Source: Absidia repens (Eukaryota; Mucoromycota; Mucoromycetes; Mucorales; Cunninghamellaceae). From it: DNA of 64,000 nt. The stretch's first letter is position 1; every line of letters starts with the position of its first letter. The stretch is taken from assembly GCA_002105175.1 (NCBI GenBank), contig MCGE01000003.1, forward strand, positions 310,001 to 374,000, given 5' to 3'. This document shows positions 47,427 to 59,200 of this stretch, piece by piece. A program made the position numbers and the translations under genes. The notes beneath the pieces are model-generated. The model did not search any database and was not told the DNA's origin. It worked only from the letters and a program-made list of their open reading frames with translations.

Positions 47427-49146
47427 AATACAAAAGTCAATCATCCTAACCTTCACCCGTCCCCCTCTTGTTCAAAATTTACCTCCTTTGCAACATCATA
47501 TTCAGGTAGAGCCTTATCTGTGATTGATTGTACATACGTATCCAATTTTCCCAATTCAGTTGAGCGTTTAGATAATTCATCACCAATAATATCCAACTTC
47601 CTTCTATCCTTGACCAATTTGTTGTTCAAAAAGATGATAGATGAGTCGCTCAATACGAGACTGGAGTCCTAAAAAAGTAACAAATTATAATAATGGGAAA
47701 AGTTAGAAATTTCAAAGGGAGGAGTTTCAGGAAAACTTACTGTATCAATTTCCGAGGAATCTAATGATGTGCCAGTCGTCCAAGGAAGAAACTTGAATTC
47801 AGTTTTAGCATATCCATCGTTGTTATCAATATTGGATCCAAGTACGTCACGAACAAAGAGATTCTCGTCCACCTCAGGATCCATTTTTGTAATTTCCATC
47901 ATGGCACCATCATAATAACTTTGCGATTTTGCCAAGAGTTGTAATTCCGCATTCACATAGTTTGAATAGAGATCACGCATGGCCAGCACACGGGTAGCAT
48001 CAAGGTCTTGAAGATTCTATACATATAAAGTGGAAAGTAAGTCTTCTTTGATCAGCGGAGGGTTGTATGTCAATGGCGATGATGATTACTCACATCGGCC
48101 AATGCTGGGATATCCACTTCAAAATATTTTGTTCGTTCAGCATTTGATACTGCCAAAGCAAGTAAATAGGTGTTCTATCATAATCACAAAAAAAAAAAAA
48201 AAGATGAGTACACTCGAAAAACTGTAAAGTATGATAAGTTACTACTTTACCTTTTTATTATTGCATTCAAGTATGGCATGGTCCAGCTGTCTTTGTAACT
48301 GCAATAAAGTAAAATAAAAGAAAGGTAGACAATTAACATCTTTCCACCTACACTTGTTTTTTTTTTTTAATATTACCTTTTCATTATCTCCAGTGGATTT
48401 ATTCAACTTGATGCGAATGGAGTCAATTTCAGAGCAGGCATCGTCATACACTTGTTTCGCCTTGTCCTTATCCGAGTAAGTCTTGTCCCGTTCAGCCTTG
48501 AGTTTTTGAAAGAATGCAACGTGCTACGATATCAATACAAAAAAAAAGTATTAGTGATTGTGTTTCCCTCTGGCTTTTCTTAATATAGATTACTTTTCTC
48601 TTGGCATCTTCTTTTCTTGTCAAAGTTGCACGGGTGGGTTCAATGATCGTGTTGTTGAGGTCGTCTACCAGTTGGTACCTTGCTTTGGCCATGGTTTCGG
48701 TTTGTTGTAATAAGGATTGCCACGCCGCCAAGGAAGTACTATATAAAAGAAAGAATATACTACATAAATATACATTGTGTGGTAACTGTTTATTAGTAGA
48801 TATTTAGAATTTACCTTGTCGAGTCGTCCCACTCGGCATCTTCAGTAGTGCCCATTGAAGTATCTGGTAACTTTTTTGTCGCCGCTACCTTATATTTTTT
48901 TGCCATGTTTTCCAGTTTCTGGGCATAGTCACGTTCAAGATGACTTCTATCCCTGACAAAGTTCCGAAACTGATTCAAAGAATGTATACCATCAGCGATA
49001 TAGTCAACTATTACAGGGATTTGGTCCTAGTTTTTTTTTTTTTTTTTTTTTTAAGTGTCAGTGACAAATATGATATAATTAATTACATGCATATTCAGGG
49101 TGGTTTATTACAATATCCTTACTTGCAAGTCATTACCAAAGGTCAT
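46049..49146 (-). CDS. BZZ1: F-BAR / C1 / double SH3 protein, Bzz1 family
   Basis: Thirteen exons run from the ATG at 49146 (MTFGNDLQ) to the TAG at 46049, about 695 aa. Domain order: F-BAR (about 1-330; IHSLNQFRNFVRDRSHLERDYAQKL near the start), an extended helical region, a C1 zinc-binding domain (HDFRASSFTIPTTCDYCKSTIWGL...CGFNCHAKCEMKVAPNC), Thr/Ser-rich linker, SH3-1 (EAIYDYEAQDEDELTIKEGDRLSIIEDPGDGWLKV...MIPANYV) and SH3-2 (VALYDFEAINADELNLREGDTILVIKRDDSGWWEG...GIFPANYVN at the very end). In yeast Bzz1 binds Las17/WASP and drives actin assembly at endocytic sites. The C1 domain between F-BAR and SH3s follows the pattern of filamentous-fungus relatives. One exon border (about 47082) is approximate. 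An intron contains (TAA)n at 47379-47430. Confidence 0.9.
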
Positions 49147-49457
49147 CACGCCTTAACAAGAATTGTGATAGTCAGAAATAAAAAAGAAAAAAAAAGTGAG
49201 AGGGTAGGGAAAAGAAAATATCCAAATTCACTGTTTAAAACGGTCGAAGTGTGAAAAAAGAAAGACACTTTGGCCGATTATACATTTGTCTGAAATTCAA
49301 TTCCCGATATCTGGCGGTGGAAGTCCCATTTCCATCATTGACGCATCTTTTCTGTACAATATTTTTTGTTGCCCTATTTTCATTTTTTACTTTTTTATAT
49401 TTTTTTTTGTTTTATTTCTTTCTTCGCCCATCTTATCATTGCCATTACAAAAAAACA
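49147..49457. promoter_or_regulatory. Shared divergent promoter of BZZ1 and VMA8
   Basis: Only 311 bp separate the two start codons. The right part (about 49365-49435) is T/C-rich on the plus strand, suited to VMA8. The left part is A/G-rich on the plus strand, hence T/C-rich for BZZ1. Arrangement seen directly; co-regulation is inference. Confidence 0.5.
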
Positions 49458-50872
49458 ATGTCTGGTAGTAATCAACGTATTAGCATTTTCCCAACACGCA
49501 TGTATGTATTCCCTGTTCTTCCTCTTCTTTATCATCTCTCAAAAATTTTGTATCGGCTTCATCTTGTTACTCCTCAAATGTTTCGATATTATATTCGTTA
49601 TATATACACGTATTCCTTGCTAACTATTATAATGCTTACTCACCTTCTCTTTTTCTCTCTAACTCTTTATTATTAGGGCGTTGACGACCATAAAGCAAAA
49701 ATTGAAAGGGGCACAAACGGGCCACTCTCTTTTGAAGCGTAAAGCTGAAGCTCTTACCAAACGTTTCAGAACTATCACTCAAAAGATCGACGAGGTATTA
49801 TATCAAACTAGTCATTACAAAACACGCTAACTCTTTCTCTTTACTTAGCTCAAGCGCAAGATGGGTCAAGTCATGCAACAAGCCTCGTTCTCTCTTGCTG
49901 AAGTGCAGTATATCACTGGTGACATCAGGTAAGACTGTCGAAACACGTTCATATTATAACTGTAAAGTATATTGACCTTCTATTATTCCTCCTGACTATC
50001 TAGTTATCAAATCCAGGAAGCTTCTAAAACCGCCCAACTTCGTGTTCGCGCCAGACAAGAAAATGTATCTGGTGTGATGCTCCCTGCCTTTGAAATGTAT
50101 AGTGAAGGTGGCAATGGTAATACCAAGTCAAGACGATTTATTGTATATATCTTTTTTACTCACCTCATTTAATTCTTTATGATATTTATTTATGAAACAT
50201 CCATAGCGTTTGAATTCACTGGTTTGGGGCGTGGTGGTCAACAAATTCAAAAGGCCAAAGAAGTCTATGCTAAAGCTGTTGAAACCTTGGTCGAATTGGC
50301 CAGTTTACAAGTAAGAATGAACAGTATGAATGGTGATAATTATAAAGGAATGCATATCCTAATGATACTTTCTCTCTCTCTTTTCGTTTGTTAGACTGCA
50401 TTTGTCATCCTTGATGAAGTGATCAAGGCCACCAACCGTCGTGTCAATGCTATTGAACATGTGATTATTCCTCGTTATGAAAATACCATCAAATATATTA
50501 TTTCTGAATTGGACGAACAAGACAGAGAAGAGTTCTTCAGGTAAAAAGCAAAAACAAAAATGATACGCCTGTTCATATCATCAAATACTTTTTCTTTTTC
50601 TTTTTGTAGACTGAAGAAGGTACAAGGCAAGAAGAAGGAACGGGCTGCTGTTGAAGAATCCGCACGATTGGCAGCCAAAGCCAAGGCTGAAGAAATCGGT
50701 GAAGAGGACGAAGGTAAACGCCAGGAAAGGATTAGTGCATGGAATGATACGTATTTGAACCAACTTTTTTTTTTTTTTCTTTTTTTTTCAATTAGTTCCT
50801 ATCTTGCAAATGGCTCATGAAACAGGACAAATTGATTTACTGGATCAAGAAGAAGAAGATATTATATTCTAA
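49458..50872 (+). CDS. VMA8: V-type proton ATPase subunit D
   Basis: Eight exons (49458..49501, 49677..49794, 49849..49928, 50004..50116, 50207..50310, 50395..50540, 50610..50713, 50796..50872) make 786 nt and 261 aa in continuous phase. [31 protein letters not shown] at the N-terminus, [81 protein letters not shown] and [24 protein letters not shown] are the subunit D/Vma8 signature from end to end. The protein is the central rotor stalk coupling ATP hydrolysis in V1 to proton pumping by V0 at vacuole and endosome membranes. The poly-T tract at 50765-50790 forms the pyrimidine tract of the last intron. Confidence 0.96.
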
Positions 50873-51562
50873 ATTTGTTGACCATTAGTACACTTGATTA
50901 GTTGTAGTTTTTCATATAATCACTTACTGTGGTTTTATCTATCTTTCAATAAAATTGAATTATTAGTTACATATTATTATACTGCCTATTGTGTTGTTTA
51001 TCTGATTGTAGAGACGGTGCGGTATGAGTGGTGATGACTGAAATAATCGGATACCATCATTAAAATGGATTGGCGGGGGGGGGTGATCTGTAGTTATAGT
51101 CCTTTCCAAAAAATCGCCCTTGGGCTCAATTGGAAACTTGAATTGAACGAAAATGGGCTCAGAGGAACCGAGAGAAAAAAAAAAAGGAAAAGGTGTACCT
51201 GAGACTAACGATACAGTTTACTCACTAATCAGCCCGATTGCATGATGCAAAGCTCAATGACTGGATCAGCACAACTATGATCTATAATATTCTGTAACTT
51301 GATTTCCTAATGCGCGCAAACTTTTGGCTTGGCGTTTAACAAAAAGGTATTTTTGGAAAGTGGGTTGTTTTCGTCGGAAGGTCTTGACTGGAAGGTAACA
51401 CAGTAAAGCCCATCCAAAAATATTCAAAGCCCCGCTTCTCCAGAAATAGCCATAAAAATGTCCAGTTGATCTATACTTTTTTTCCTTTCTTTCTTGTCTT
51501 TTTATTTATTTATTCTTACAGCATCTCAAGCCCTCGTTTAATATATTCACATACTATAAGTC
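50873..51562. other. Spacer between VMA8 and tetraspan gene
   Basis: The VMA8 poly(A) signal AATAAA (about 50948) lies at the left. A CT-rich promoter-like stretch (about 51475-51510) precedes the ATG at 51563. No other gene. Confidence 0.5.
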
Positions 51563-52549
51563 ATGGCTAATAATACTTGTTGTTGTTGCATTCCTATCAG
51601 GTAAAAAAAAAAAAAAAAGTTGGTTGCATGAGGAAGACGAGGCGAACTAACGATCTCATTTAGAGCGGGTGTTTTGATCATTGCCACACTCTCTGCAGTA
51701 AGTAAAGTACGGTCCTTGTAATGAATTGTCGTTCTTATTCCTTCTTTCTTTCTTTTTTATATCACAATGATTAGGCCTTTTACATTGTCATTCTTGTAGG
51801 CCTTGGTATCAACAAAGAATGTAAAGTATCTAAAGTAATGCTATTATGGGTCGCAAATATATTGACTTTTATGTATAATTATTCTCTTTAGCCTTAACCT
51901 CTGCTGAATATGGTAATCGATCTTCGATTTCTTATTGGGTGCTGTTTAGCATTTCGATTCTTTATGCCCTTAGCTCTCTCTTTGGTATCGTTGGTGGTGT
52001 GGCGGTAAGTACACTAAAATAGTCATGTACACATATCAAATAGATAAAAAAAAATAGCGACTTATATTCTTTTGTATATATTCAGAAAAATCGTGCAATG
52101 ACCAATATTTTTAGGGTATTATACTGGATCATGGCTATTTTATCATTGATTTTGTCTGTCGGTTTATGGATTGCTGCAATGGTATACCGCGACGATTCAG
52201 TAGCTATTTGTTCCGATATCCTTCAAAATCCTGCCAAGTACGGTGCATCGTTGGATACCACTTTCACCAAATCTGAAGCCGATTCTACTTGCTCAACCAG
52301 TATGAGAAATGTACTTATTATCAGTGGTGTGTGTGTAGTCATCGGTAACTTGATACAGGTAAAGAAAATTAGATATCATATTACTTTCTTCTCTGTTATA
52401 TGTACTAATGCTTTTTTATTGTTTCTTAGTTATACTTTGCATGCGCCATTAGCGCTTATGCGACCCGATTGCGGCGCACCAATCAACATGAAAAGTTACG
52501 TAACTTGGAAGACTTCCCAGTGGAGCCCGTTGGCAAGGCTCATTACTAG
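51563..52549 (+). CDS. Four-TM (tetraspan) membrane protein of unknown function
   Basis: Six exons (51563..51600, 51664..51697, 51775..51820, 51892..52004, 52086..52358, 52430..52549) give 207 aa. MANNTCCCCIPIRAGVLIIATLSAAFYIVILVGL: a Cys cluster right before the first helix, a likely palmitoylation site. Three more helices follow (SYWVLFSISILYALSSLFGIVGGVA; VLYWIMAILSLILSVGLWIAAMVY; VLIISGVCVVIGNLIQLYFACAISAY). The loop between helices 3 and 4 holds two Cys residues (AICSD, STCST), as in extracellular loops of tetraspanins and MARVEL-like proteins, but no CCG motif is present. The basic cytosolic tail ends in PVEPVGKAHY. The layout is like small fungal plasma-membrane tetraspan proteins; I cannot name a family. 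Confidence 0.8.
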
Positions 52550-54079
52550 TTTGGCCATAGTCCGCCTTTTGTAGTTATCTCCAGTTTTTTATTTATTTGT
52601 TTACTCCCCCAACCCATCCTTTATACATAGTGCATTCCTTTATATATTCTTTGATCCGCCTTTTGACCTCCTTTCAAACACTTCCACCCTCACCATTTGG
52701 TGGTTTTCGCATTTCCCCTTTATATATATATATATATCTCCTGCCATACATACTATTATATCATATATCTTCTTTTTTATCAAAATAAATTCTTGTTGTA
52801 CCATTTTACTTTTTGATTTATGATTTCGAGACTAGGCTCGACTAAGTGTTTGAATTTTGAGCGAAGCTCTGGGAAAAAACATGGTTAAGTTTGCGCATGA
52901 TTTTTTTTTTTTTTTGAGTGATGCTTTGAACAGTACACTTATTTCTGACCAGATTCACAACGCCAAATTGGTTTAATTCAGGGTATTTTAGTGGGCGCGT
53001 GCATCTATATATATATATGTGTGTGTGAGTGTGTATACGTATGTTTTACTAATGGAAGAATAAAAAAGTATATGGAAATTATTCATGTAGGTGGATATTG
53101 AGAGACGAAAAAAAAAATCTCATTAGCTAGAAGCAGTTGCGAACTACGCTATCTAACTATAGTGAGCTCTTCCGCTGAAGTACGACAGTGTTGCCACATT
53201 GATTGCCTCTATTCCCATGCACAGCCACATACTAATTGCCTTCTTCATATCCACATAGCCACACAACCTAATCCCTGCTATCTCCAACATCATGTGCCAC
53301 CCACCTCTCTCGATCTTCATTTTTATATTAAAAAAGCATACATAAAAACCCTTTAAGTTCCGTCAATTCTGATGTCCACCAAATTAAGTCGTTCCGTTTT
53401 CAGTCACAACTTACACTACAGCTGTGTTTTTTTAATAAAGTTGGTTTTATTGTTTGATTCGCTAAAAACAGATCCATTTTACAAAAAAAAAAAAAATACT
53501 AAAGTTAAGGTAGACTAAGGAGATAAGGACTTGTACAGTGCGGTGAGTGACAATTTATTCTATCATACATTGGATTGGTGGGATATTCTACAAGTGTGTC
53601 AATATATTCTGAAGTGCAGGGGAATACGGAGTCTTCGTGATCGTTGCGTTACAAGAAAAGGACCACCATGTCACAGATATCGAATGGTGTTGATTGGTGT
53701 AAAAAAAAAAAAGAGAGCTACCAACCATGCTACTGCTGTACTGTAGAGTGGTGGAGGTTATAAGAAATAAAATATAACCACCAAGCTGCTAATTAGTGAC
53801 ATAAGAAGAGAGCTCCAATTTTGAATAATGGAGGTCTCTTTCATAAGAAGAGGGCTATTATTCCAATCATGTTTTATAATGTGATTTGCCGTTAAAAGAA
53901 GAACAAAAAAAGGCAAGCAAAGAACTAAAAAAGGGGCCATAACCCTCTCAAATGAGACTGAAGGAAACATTTTAAATGCCGACCACGTGAATTTTTTTTT
54001 TCACTCTCCTTCTTTCTTCTTTTTCATTCCTTTTTTTTTTTTTTTCATCATTGAACCTTTTTGAGGTTATGACAATCTT
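52550..54079. other. Gene-poor repeat-rich region
   Basis: After the tetraspan gene (AATAAA about 52784) no intact gene is seen. About 53680-54080 shows the same order of landmarks as 58.84-59.03 kb: GTTGATTG.TGTAAAAAAAA, a CT-rich stretch, then the hairpin-repeat core. Confidence 0.5.
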
Positions 54080-54350
54080 AGATTAGTATCAGGATTAGTT
54101 TAGAAGGGGGTTCAGCTCAGGGAATATATGATGCATGGGGAAGCCCTTTCATTTTCGATTCAGGATTTGGAACCACCATTAGTTGGCTTTTCGGGATCTT
54201 CATTCATTAACTTAGTTTAGTACTAGTTTGTCCATAGTTTATATCTACATCTGAATAAAATATTAATATTTTTATTGGTTTCTATGAAAAATATCCAAAT
54301 AGTCTCGCTCAGTGTCTTGTACAAGGGATCGTTTTCTTACTACCGCTATC
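54080..54350 (+). repeat. Dispersed hairpin repeat, copy 5
   Basis: Core 54091-54170: GTTTAGAAGGGGGTTCAGCT...GCATGGGGAAGCCCTTTCAT, a weaker stem than the other copies. CTGAATAAAAT carries the poly(A) signal at 54254-54259. Homologous in reverse orientation to 35625-35870. Confidence 0.8.
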
Positions 54351-55531
54351 CCTCTTTTGATCAGTGTTGATCATTGTTATAATTCAATGATAGATGTCCC
54401 TTTAGCTATTCCCATTTTTTATACGGTATATTAGATCACTTCTCACAACTGTCCCTTTAGATTAGCGTTGACTATTCTCTATATATCTCCCTTAGTGTTC
54501 CTCTTGCTAACTCCTTGTCGTTGGCCTTTGAAGCTTATGCTTTGCTGGGCTAAGAGTCCTTTTTTTTTTTTTTTTTTTTTTTTTTTGTTCGGAACAATCC
54601 AAACTCCAGTAAATGTTCTTAACGACAGTAAGAATAATTATTAAAGTCTTTTCATCTTGGTCCTTGTGGAATGAAGTATGCCATAAAGTTGTTTATATGT
54701 TTATACACATACAGGACCTTTCTTGGTGTACTGATGATGTGAGATAAGTCGACAATAAGGGCTTCTTTTTTTTTAATTGTGAGATCACTTATGATGGTGA
54801 GATTTTACTCGACCATGACCAAATATACTGTCTAGTACTCTCCATATATGGACAAAAACCAAAACCAACATTGACAAAAAAAGAACAAATTATTTACTCA
54901 AAAAATAATAGTTGAAATAGGAATCATAATAATTTCTATAAACTACTGCAACAAAATGCTTTTGAGTGATTTCATTTGCAGATGTTTTTTCGACCACACG
55001 CTGAGCAATGTAGACAGAGGCCTGAGGAATTGCACACGTCAAATGCGACAGCGTGGCTAGTCTAGGTAAAAAGATAAAACAAGTGAATAGGATAAATCTT
55101 AACTTCTGAATGGGATCGAAGTGGATTTTTGTTTATTCTCCTGCAGTTGGTCACTACCATTGCCACACCTTGTTAACGTATCAACGCTCAATCCTGCCAA
55201 CACCTCACCGCACTATCATTCATATACATTTTTTGTTTCAGGAGTTCTAACACACACCGTATCACATTAACGACTTCAACGAAGTAAATCCTATTCATAT
55301 GAATGTGTCTGGCGATTTCTTTAAAAGAAAGGACATATATAAAGTGCGTAATAGTAAACAATAAAAAATATTATTTATTGTAATATAATAAAAACGGAAA
55401 GAATAAAAGAAAAAGAATTATAAAACAAATATCACTAGACGTACTAATAAAATGGACGGGAGATAAATATACAAAAGAGGAATAGGGAAAAGGGCAGGGT
55501 TGAGATATGATAAAAAAAAAGGCGATCTAAA
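54351..55531. other. Gene-free region 3' of SERINC
   Basis: No supported gene. A 26-nt T-tract lies at 54561-54586 and AT-rich DNA runs to the SERINC 3' UTR. Confidence 0.45.
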
Positions 55532-57630
55532 CTAATAGTCATCCAAGAATCTATCAGGCATCAAAACAGGCGCCATTAAAGTCCAGCCATAAATGATCAA
55601 ACAGAGCCATCCTGAGACAATTTTCACCCAGACAGCTGTGTAGCTTTGCCCAATACGAACAAAATCTCCGTCTTGACCGGGAGCAGCCATTTCTTCCATT
55701 GTGATTGTGTTCCTTTGACAATGAAAACAAAAAAAAATTAGGTCAAGTTTGAATAAATTCATTTTTTTCCCCTTACCAGTTTGTGAGTAACATGGCGACA
55801 TACATGGCGGCAATAGCAAAGATGAAGTGGAAAAAGGAGTAGCTATATACAGCCCCATATCTTTCATCATCCTTGTCATCCATATTATCCATATCATCCA
55901 TATCATCTTCGTCGTCTTCGTATAAAGCAGATCTAGGCAAGGCACTACGTAAGGTAGGATATTTGTTAGTCACCAGTCCCTTAACCTCACTGTTCCACCT
56001 TTGTTTTCGCTTACCCGCTTTCCACAGCAGCAATCAAATGTTCCCGGCTAGATCCCTGGACACTCATGCGCTGTACACCAGCATCCACTTGGTTTGCCAT
56101 GAGTGGGACGGCACTAGAGGTATCCAAATCATCCACGCGCAATTGATTACCGTTCCGAGACTTGTTAACAAATGTTCCACCTTGTGTTGCAGCCCTACTG
56201 GTAGAGTAGGCGACAGCCAGAAAGGTAAATATCGCTCCGAGTACCACGGTTGTTGTTTGACTGCCTTGAGATCGACGAAGAGGATTGCATTGTTTATCAT
56301 TGGGTTCGTTGGCCACTGCAGAGAGAACCAAATACGTACAGTAAATGACCACAATGGAAGACTGTGAAAGACCTGACCGAGGGTTGGCTTCTTGAACAGA
56401 AGGCGTGACGCACATGAAGGTGATCAAGAGACAGAGAATCATGTTGAACGTGACAAAGAATTGATTCAAAGAGCACCCGTTTGTTGCAAAAAAGGCATAC
56501 ATGATCCCTGTTAATGTGATTCCACCGGAAAACATTAGCACCGTTCCAGCTAAGAAAGAAACAGGAAAGGAAGTTAATTGGTTGTATATCGCATACCGGT
56601 AATATTTGTTGTTGTTACTATTGTTTTCTTACTGATCAAAACATATTTCCATTTATTCGATTCTTGTGCTTCCCAATTTTCAAGACACCGTTCCGTCCAA
56701 CTATGAGCAAAATCAACCAAGAGGACCAAACCAAGGAGAATAAAGACTGCAGCTCCAATCAAGGCGAAGTAGTTACCCCAAACCATAAAAAATCCATTGG
56801 GGATAAAGAAGGATACTGCGACCAGAGCAAACCAAACTAGTACCTTCGGGCCCCACCAACTGGTATCGAAAAAAAACAACAATGAAACAGAAGGTGAGTC
56901 AAGTTGTTCCACCTGTAAAATTGCCTAAATTAAAAAATAGTATTTTACCCATTTTGAAGCGCTGCCCGCTTTTGTCGACTATCGTGTACACCTAATAGTA
57001 GCATACCAAGTATAGAGTGGAAGAGAACGAGAGCAAAACAAAAACGATGAACCTATATTGTAGATAACAAAATGAAAACAAGTAATTAATTTCTTTCATA
57101 CATTCCCGTCTTCCGCACACTACCGACTTACAGCAATGATTCCGTAGCAGGTTCCTTCTGAACATTCGAGTTTCAAATAATCCAGTGTCAAGTGTTGAAG
57201 TTGTTTTATGGCCCAATTAGATAACATGAGCCAAGCAAACTATTTTAAAGAAAGAGAAGAATGAGGATGCTTGTAATTTAGTAGAAAAAAAGAGACTGAA
57301 TTCACCTACAATAGAATTGAGTAAAAAGATAATCTATAATACAAGCAAGTGAGGGAAAAAAAAAGTGAGCATAATAGAAAGGCAACTGTAATCATTCCAA
57401 ATAACTATTCAACTTACAGCATATCCAACTCTTGTTGCTATGGAATTGTTGCAGTTGCAACTATCGATAAAATCAAGGATTAACAAAAAAAGAGCCAAGA
57501 CTTTTTATTGCTATCAATAAAGTTACCTTTTACAAGCCAGAGAACAAGCTGCTGCTGAGAAACAGCTTGCAACCCAACTTCCAACAGTGCCAAGAGCTGG
57601 AAGAGCTATACAACTAAGTGCAGCTCCCAT
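55532..57630 (-). CDS. TMS1: Serine incorporator (SERINC/TMS1) family membrane protein
   Basis: Nine exons, complement(55532..55712, 55777..55944, 56015..56549, 56633..56859, 56949..57052, 57132..57239, 57310..57333, 57418..57460, 57527..57630), give 497 aa. MGAALSCIALPALGTVGSW, CKRSCNCNNSIATRVGYA, LLNSIFAWLMLSNWAIK, VHRFCFALVLFHSILGMLLLGVHDSRQKRAALQNGWWGPKVLVW, FFIPNGFFMVWGNYFALIGA, LVDFAHSWTERCLENWE, EANPRSGLSQSSIVVIYCTYLVLSAVANEP and VAMLLTNW match the TDE1/SERINC family along its whole length, with about 10 TM helices. An acidic Asp-rich loop (DEDDMDDMDNMDD) precedes the ninth helix. Members sit in ER, vacuole and plasma membranes and have been linked to serine incorporation into lipids and lipid scrambling. 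One exon is 24 nt. Confidence 0.95.
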
Positions 57631-58536
57631 ATTGAATCAAAATAATGTGTATAATCTAGAAAAAGAACAAAGAGGGAAACAATAATATTGCAATGGAAAA
57701 AAGGTGAGATAAATTTAATTGCCGCCTTCTGGAGGTGGATAAATGTGAGGGTACGTACAATTTCCGCACTTACTTGTCGAAAAAGCCGGCGTTTGAATTT
57801 TCCAGATATATTATAGCATCACACAGACTACCAGAAAGTAAAAAATTGCTAGATAACTACTATATTTTTTTTTGTATACGTAATTGATTTTGGTGTGGTT
57901 TTCTTTATCTGGCCTGGATTAGTTTTGGGCTAATTTTTTCTATCTGGTTTAGTATTCGTTTCGATTTTCTACCTGATTTGGTTTTGCCTTTTGCGAAAAC
58001 CAAACCATAAAGCTTTTTAAAAACCCTGACTTACTCTTTTTATAAATGTATGGATGGCCAATGCACAGGTGAATTAAATGTACGCTAGGTAGAGGCTAAT
58101 GGAAAATATGATATATTTTATTCAGAAGTCGATATAAACTAGATAATTTATCGAAACGAAGCCGATTGGATTGAATTCAGATAGTAAAACGAAGTGAAAT
58201 AATTGATACAATTGAATAGTCTTTTATTGAATAGAATAAAGTTGGGTACTTATAATTGTTTTATATCTAAGATACTAGCTAATATAGGGATCGAATAGGG
58301 TCAATGGGTAGTAATTGGTATTGTGTCAGTGGTAACGGTTTTACAGGATGCGATAAACGGTGTGATATTGCGATGGTAGCTAAATATTATATAGATTGTA
58401 TCTTTCTTTAATTGATGTACCAGTGATGAGGGTATAGACGGTTTCATATATATTTGCCTTGTCCGGAACCAGGCATACATCGCTGCTCTAATATAATGCT
58501 ATTACAATTATCTTAAAGTGAGATGACTATGTGTAT

Positions 58537-58580
<44 letters not shown>

Positions 58581-58840
58581 GTATGTGTGTGTGTATGTGT
58601 GTGAGCGTAGGTAATTGTTGCAGAATAAACATAAATTTAGATAAGCTCGGGCAGTGAAAGAGGGTAAGCTATCTTGCGATCAGTGACACAGTATTCTACA
58701 GTAGATAATTCACTATACTAAGTAGAATTGCCCCACCTTAACTATAAAGACATTAAGGGAAGAGATCGACCTATGCCGATGTTAAATTGCGGTAATAACT
58801 GTCAGGAGAAGAGAACAAAAATGTCGGTGATATTGCTTTA
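57631..58840. other. Repeat-rich, gene-free region
   Basis: No supported gene. A TTTTATTGAA box (AATAAA on the minus strand) near 58221-58230 resembles those at 37.27, 41.66, 41.92 and 44.58 kb. Confidence 0.4.
58530..58606. repeat. (TG)n microsatellite with TATG interruptions
   Basis: About 77 nt of TG repeat, pure in the centre and interrupted by TATG units to the right. Confidence 0.9.
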
Positions 58841-59019
58841 TGGCGTTGATTGTTGTAAAAAAAAGGATTGGATTTCTATTTTGTATCCATCTAAAAAATA
58901 AGCAGACCAAAAACATTCAAATCCCGCCCACATGCATTTTATTGTATTTGTCGCTCTCTCTTTCCTATTTTTTTTTTCTTCTTTAATTCTTCACAATTGT
59001 GATTCTTATGGCATTATGG

Positions 59020-59200
59020 TGACTTTAGATTGGTGTCAGGACTAGTTTAGAAGGGGTTTCGGTTCAGGGATTACAAGTTGCATGGGAAAACCCTTTCATT
59101 TTGGATTCAGGAGTTGGGACCACCATTAGATGTCTTCATTAGTTTAAATAGTGTTACTTTATCCATAGTTTGAAATGATATCTGAATAAATATGTCTCTT
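59020..59200 (+). repeat. Dispersed hairpin repeat, copy 6
   Basis: Core 59031-59115: AGAAGGGGTTTCGGTTCAGG...GCATGGGAAAACCCTTTCAT then TTTTGGATTCAGGA. TCTGAATAAA places the poly(A) signal at 59185-59190, about 70 nt after the core. A further 3'-end-like TCTGAATAAAATAT recurs at about 59919-59932 without a core. Confidence 0.8.
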
